Source of the DNA: SG8-30 sp964406445
GTDB lineage: Bacteria; Pseudomonadota; Gammaproteobacteria; Steroidobacterales; Steroidobacteraceae
Length of the DNA: 64,000 bases
Direction: 5' to 3'
Assembly: GCA_964406445.1 (NCBI GenBank)
Contig: CAYORU010000006.1
Location: 62,001-126,000, forward strand
The notes under the pieces were generated by a model, which saw only the letters and a list, made by a program, of their open reading frames with translations, was not told the origin of the DNA and made no database searches. Each line of letters opens with the position of its first letter. Positions within the stretch are counted from its first letter, which is position 1. Below are positions 62,301 through 64,000 of this stretch, piece after piece. A program made the position numbers and the translations under genes.

Positions 62301-62364
62301 ACTCGTCTGACGAGTGACCCCCTAAATTCGGGCGGGCCGGCAACGGTCCGCCCAATTTTTTTTT
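62301..62364 (+). ncRNA. Candidate small RNA (about 64 nt) beside the MerR-B12 gene
   Basis: A promoter and a strong intrinsic terminator enclose only about 60 bases. The predicted RNA has a first hairpin (ACTCGT / ACGAGT, loop CTG), then a single-stranded C-rich linker (ACCCCCUAAAUUC, about 62317-62329), then the terminator hairpin. The CCCCC run could pair with GG-rich ribosome sites. No small open frame with a start codon is seen. Both flanking genes are on the other strand. Confidence 0.65.
62330..62364 (+). terminator. Intrinsic terminator of the candidate small RNA
   Basis: A 9-bp GC-rich stem (62330-62338 with 62345-62353, one G-U pair) with a six-base loop is followed by AA and nine T. 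It is the strongest terminator in the window. The T run is on the plus strand only, so it cannot serve the flanking minus-strand gene. Confidence 0.9.
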
Positions 62365-62379
62365 CCGCCCCGCACCGAG

Positions 62380-64000
62380 TCAGGCGAACAAGGCCCCGAA
62401 CCGGTGCTCGCCCCGCCCCTGGTCCACCAGCAACGCCAGCAGCTGGTCGGCGGCCATCGCCTCGCCGAACAGCTGGCCCTGGCCATAGTGGCAGCCGAGC
62501 CCGCGCAGGAAGGCGAGCTGGTCGGCTGTCTCGATTCCCTCCGCCAGCACCTCGAGGTTGAGGTTGCGCCCCATTTCCACGATGGTCCGCACGAGCGCCG
62601 CGTCGTCGCGCGAAACGGTGGCGTGGCGGACGAAGGTCTTGTCGATCTTGAGGGTGCCCACCGGGAACTGCTGCAGCGACGCGAGCGACGAGTAGCCGGT
62701 GCCGAAGTCGTCGATGGACAGGTGCACGCCCATCGCGCGCAGCTCGTCGAGCAGCCGGACCATCCGCCGCGCGTCGGTCATGAGCGTGGTCTCGGTGATC
62801 TCCAGCTCGAAATGGGTCGGCGACACGCCGTAGTCGTCGAACACCGACCGGAACCGGGGGATGAATTCGGCCTGGCGCAGCTGCTTGAGCGAGAGGTTGA
62901 TGGACACCCTGCCCGGGTCCGCGACCCGGTCCTGCCACACCCGGTAGTCGCGGCAGACGCGCTTCAGCACCCACGCGCCGACGTCGAGGATCAGGTTCGA
63001 CTCCTCCGCGAGCGGGATGAACTGCGCCGGCGGGATGTCGCCGTGCCCGGGCAGGCGCCAGCGCAGCAGCGCCTCGCTGCCGACCAGCCGGCCGTCGCGC
63101 AGGTCGACCTTCGGCTGGTAGAGCATGACCAGCTCGTCGCGCTCGATCGCGCGCCTGAGCTTGCTCTTCAGCATCAGCCGCTCGACCGCCACCGCGCTCA
63201 TCTCGGGCGTGTAGAACGTCAGGCTGTTGCCGCCGTTCTGCTTCGAGTGGTACATCGCCGCGTCCGCGTCGCGGATCAGGTCGACCACGTTGTCCGCATC
63301 GCCGGGACAGAAGGCCACGCCGATGCTCGCGGTGATGAAGACCTCGTGCGTGCCGAGGTGGAAAGGCCGGCCGATCTGCTCGAGCAGCTCGCGGGCGATG
63401 GCGGCGATGGCCAGGCGGTTGTCCTGCGCGCGGTCGAGGTTCTCGATGAACAGGCCGAACTCGTCTCCGGCGAGCCGGCCGAGCAGCGTTTCCTTGGGCA
63501 GCAGCGCGATCAGGCGCTCGCTCAGGATCTCGAGCGCGCGGTCGCCGGCGGCGTGGCCGAAGGTGTCGTTGACCTCCTTGAAGCGGTCGAGGTCGAGGTA
63601 GAGGAGCGCCAGCACCCGGCCGCTGCGGCGCGCGCGGGCGATCGCCTGCTGCAGCGAGTGCTGGAACTGCATTCGGTTCGGCACCTTGGTCAGCGAGTCG
63701 TAGCGCGCGAGGTAGCGGATCCTCCGCTCGGCGCGCTTGCGCTCGGTGATGTTCCGGGCGACGAACAGGCAGCCCTCGTACTGCGGGCCGGGCCCGGCCA
63801 GCCGCGAACCCGACAGCGACACCGGGATGGTCTGCCCCGCCCGCGTGCGGAAGGTCAGCTCGCCGGTTTCCTGCGAGGCCTGCTCCACGCTGAAGCGCTC
63901 GCGGTCCTGCTCGGCCACGAGCGTGGCGACGTCGCGCCCGATCAGCTCGTCCACCGACCAGCCGGTGAGCTCGGTCGCGGCGGCGTTGACCCGGCTGACG
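62380..64000 (-). CDS. PAS-GGDEF-EAL protein (5' partial)
   Basis: The frame is open to the right edge, so the N-terminus is missing. Visible parts are a PAS domain (ELTGWSVDELIGRDVATLVA), a PAC-like end (LSGSRLAGPGPQYEGCLFVARNIT), a GGDEF domain with RLAGDEFGL (AGDEF, a variant accepted in active cyclases), and an EAL domain with SEALLRW, ELEITET, DDFGTGYSSL and AEGIET. The first 20 residues of GGDEF read RYDSLTKVPNRMQFQHSLQQ. It probably both makes and breaks c-di-GMP, or only degrades it; I cannot decide from sequence. Confidence 0.92.
   Translation of the reverse strand, partial: VSRVNAAATELTGWSVDELIGRDVATLVAEQDRERFSVEQASQETGELTFRTRAGQTIPVSLSGSRLAGPGPQYEGCLFVARNITERKRAERRIRYLARYDSLTKVPNRMQFQHSLQQAIARARRSGRVLALLYLDLDRFKEVNDTFGHAAGDRALEILSERLIALLPKETLLGRLAGDEFGLFIENLDRAQDNRLAIAAIARELLEQIGRPFHLGTHEVFITASIGVAFCPGDADNVVDLIRDADAAMYHSKQNGGNSLTFYTPEMSAVAVERLMLKSKLRRAIERDELVMLYQPKVDLRDGRLVGSEALLRWRLPGHGDIPPAQFIPLAEESNLILDVGAWVLKRVCRDYRVWQDRVADPGRVSINLSLKQLRQAEFIPRFRSVFDDYGVSPTHFELEITETTLMTDARRMVRLLDELRAMGVHLSIDDFGTGYSSLASLQQFPVGTLKIDKTFVRHATVSRDDAALVRTIVEMGRNLNLEVLAEGIETADQLAFLRGLGCHYGQGQLFGEAMAADQLLALLVDQGRGEHRFGALFA

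Overview
This 64 kb window comes from a very GC-rich (about 70% by eye) gammaproteobacterial chromosome and spans its replication-origin neighbourhood. The block dnaA-dnaN-recF-gyrB on the minus strand, divergent from rpmH-rnpA-yidD-yidC-mnmE on the plus strand, is the classical origin gene order. The glnA / DUF4124 / ntrB / ntrC order, glyQ/glyS as two subunits and the Anbu cluster also fit Gammaproteobacteria. I would place it near Xanthomonadales, Nevskiales or Steroidobacterales, but this is inference from gene order and composition only.

Layout. 1-9.1 kb: the 3' end of a GGDEF/EAL protein, an MscS channel, a large secreted subtilase, a lipoprotein and the NtrB/NtrC pair. 9.1-15.5 kb: a DUF4124 protein, glutamine synthetase with a sigma54 promoter and two upstream NtrC-type sites, glyQ-glyS and an acyltransferase. 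15.5-27.9 kb: the origin block. gyrB carries a 578-residue intein inserted in the TOPRIM active site, three parS-like palindromes lie in and beside recF, and DnaA-box-like sequences occur in three intergenic gaps. 28-32 kb: a VapBC45-like toxin-antitoxin pair, dodecin, a K+ channel and small proteins. 32-38 kb: a TonB-dependent receptor, an FAD-linked oxidase and PPK2. 38-42.7 kb: a five-gene run built around the Anbu proteasome-like peptidase. 42.8-48 kb: two membrane or envelope genes and a hydrolase-NatA-NatB operon. 48-55 kb: mnmG, a CpeT-DUF1330 fusion, a glutathione transferase, an orphan OppA-like protein and a CPA2 antiporter. 55.4-59.6 kb: a CDGSH protein and an Mla-type lipid transport operon. 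59.6-64 kb: a flavodoxin, a Zn alcohol dehydrogenase, a CarH/LitR-like MerR-B12 regulator divergent from a candidate small RNA, and a PAS-GGDEF-EAL protein running off the edge.

The observations I consider most worth follow-up are: (i) the GyrB intein with a Ser nucleophile and an embedded Cro/C1-type helix-turn-helix; (ii) the promoter-hairpin-terminator unit (about 64 nt RNA) beside 11-bp operator repeats of a B12-binding MerR protein; (iii) a palindromic REP-like element that has become the C-terminal coding sequence of glyQ; (iv) rnpA lacking any ATG/GTG/TTG start in the expected place and overlapping rpmH; and (v) a secreted protein closely attached to the Anbu cluster. No tRNA, rRNA, CRISPR array or insertion sequence was recognised.
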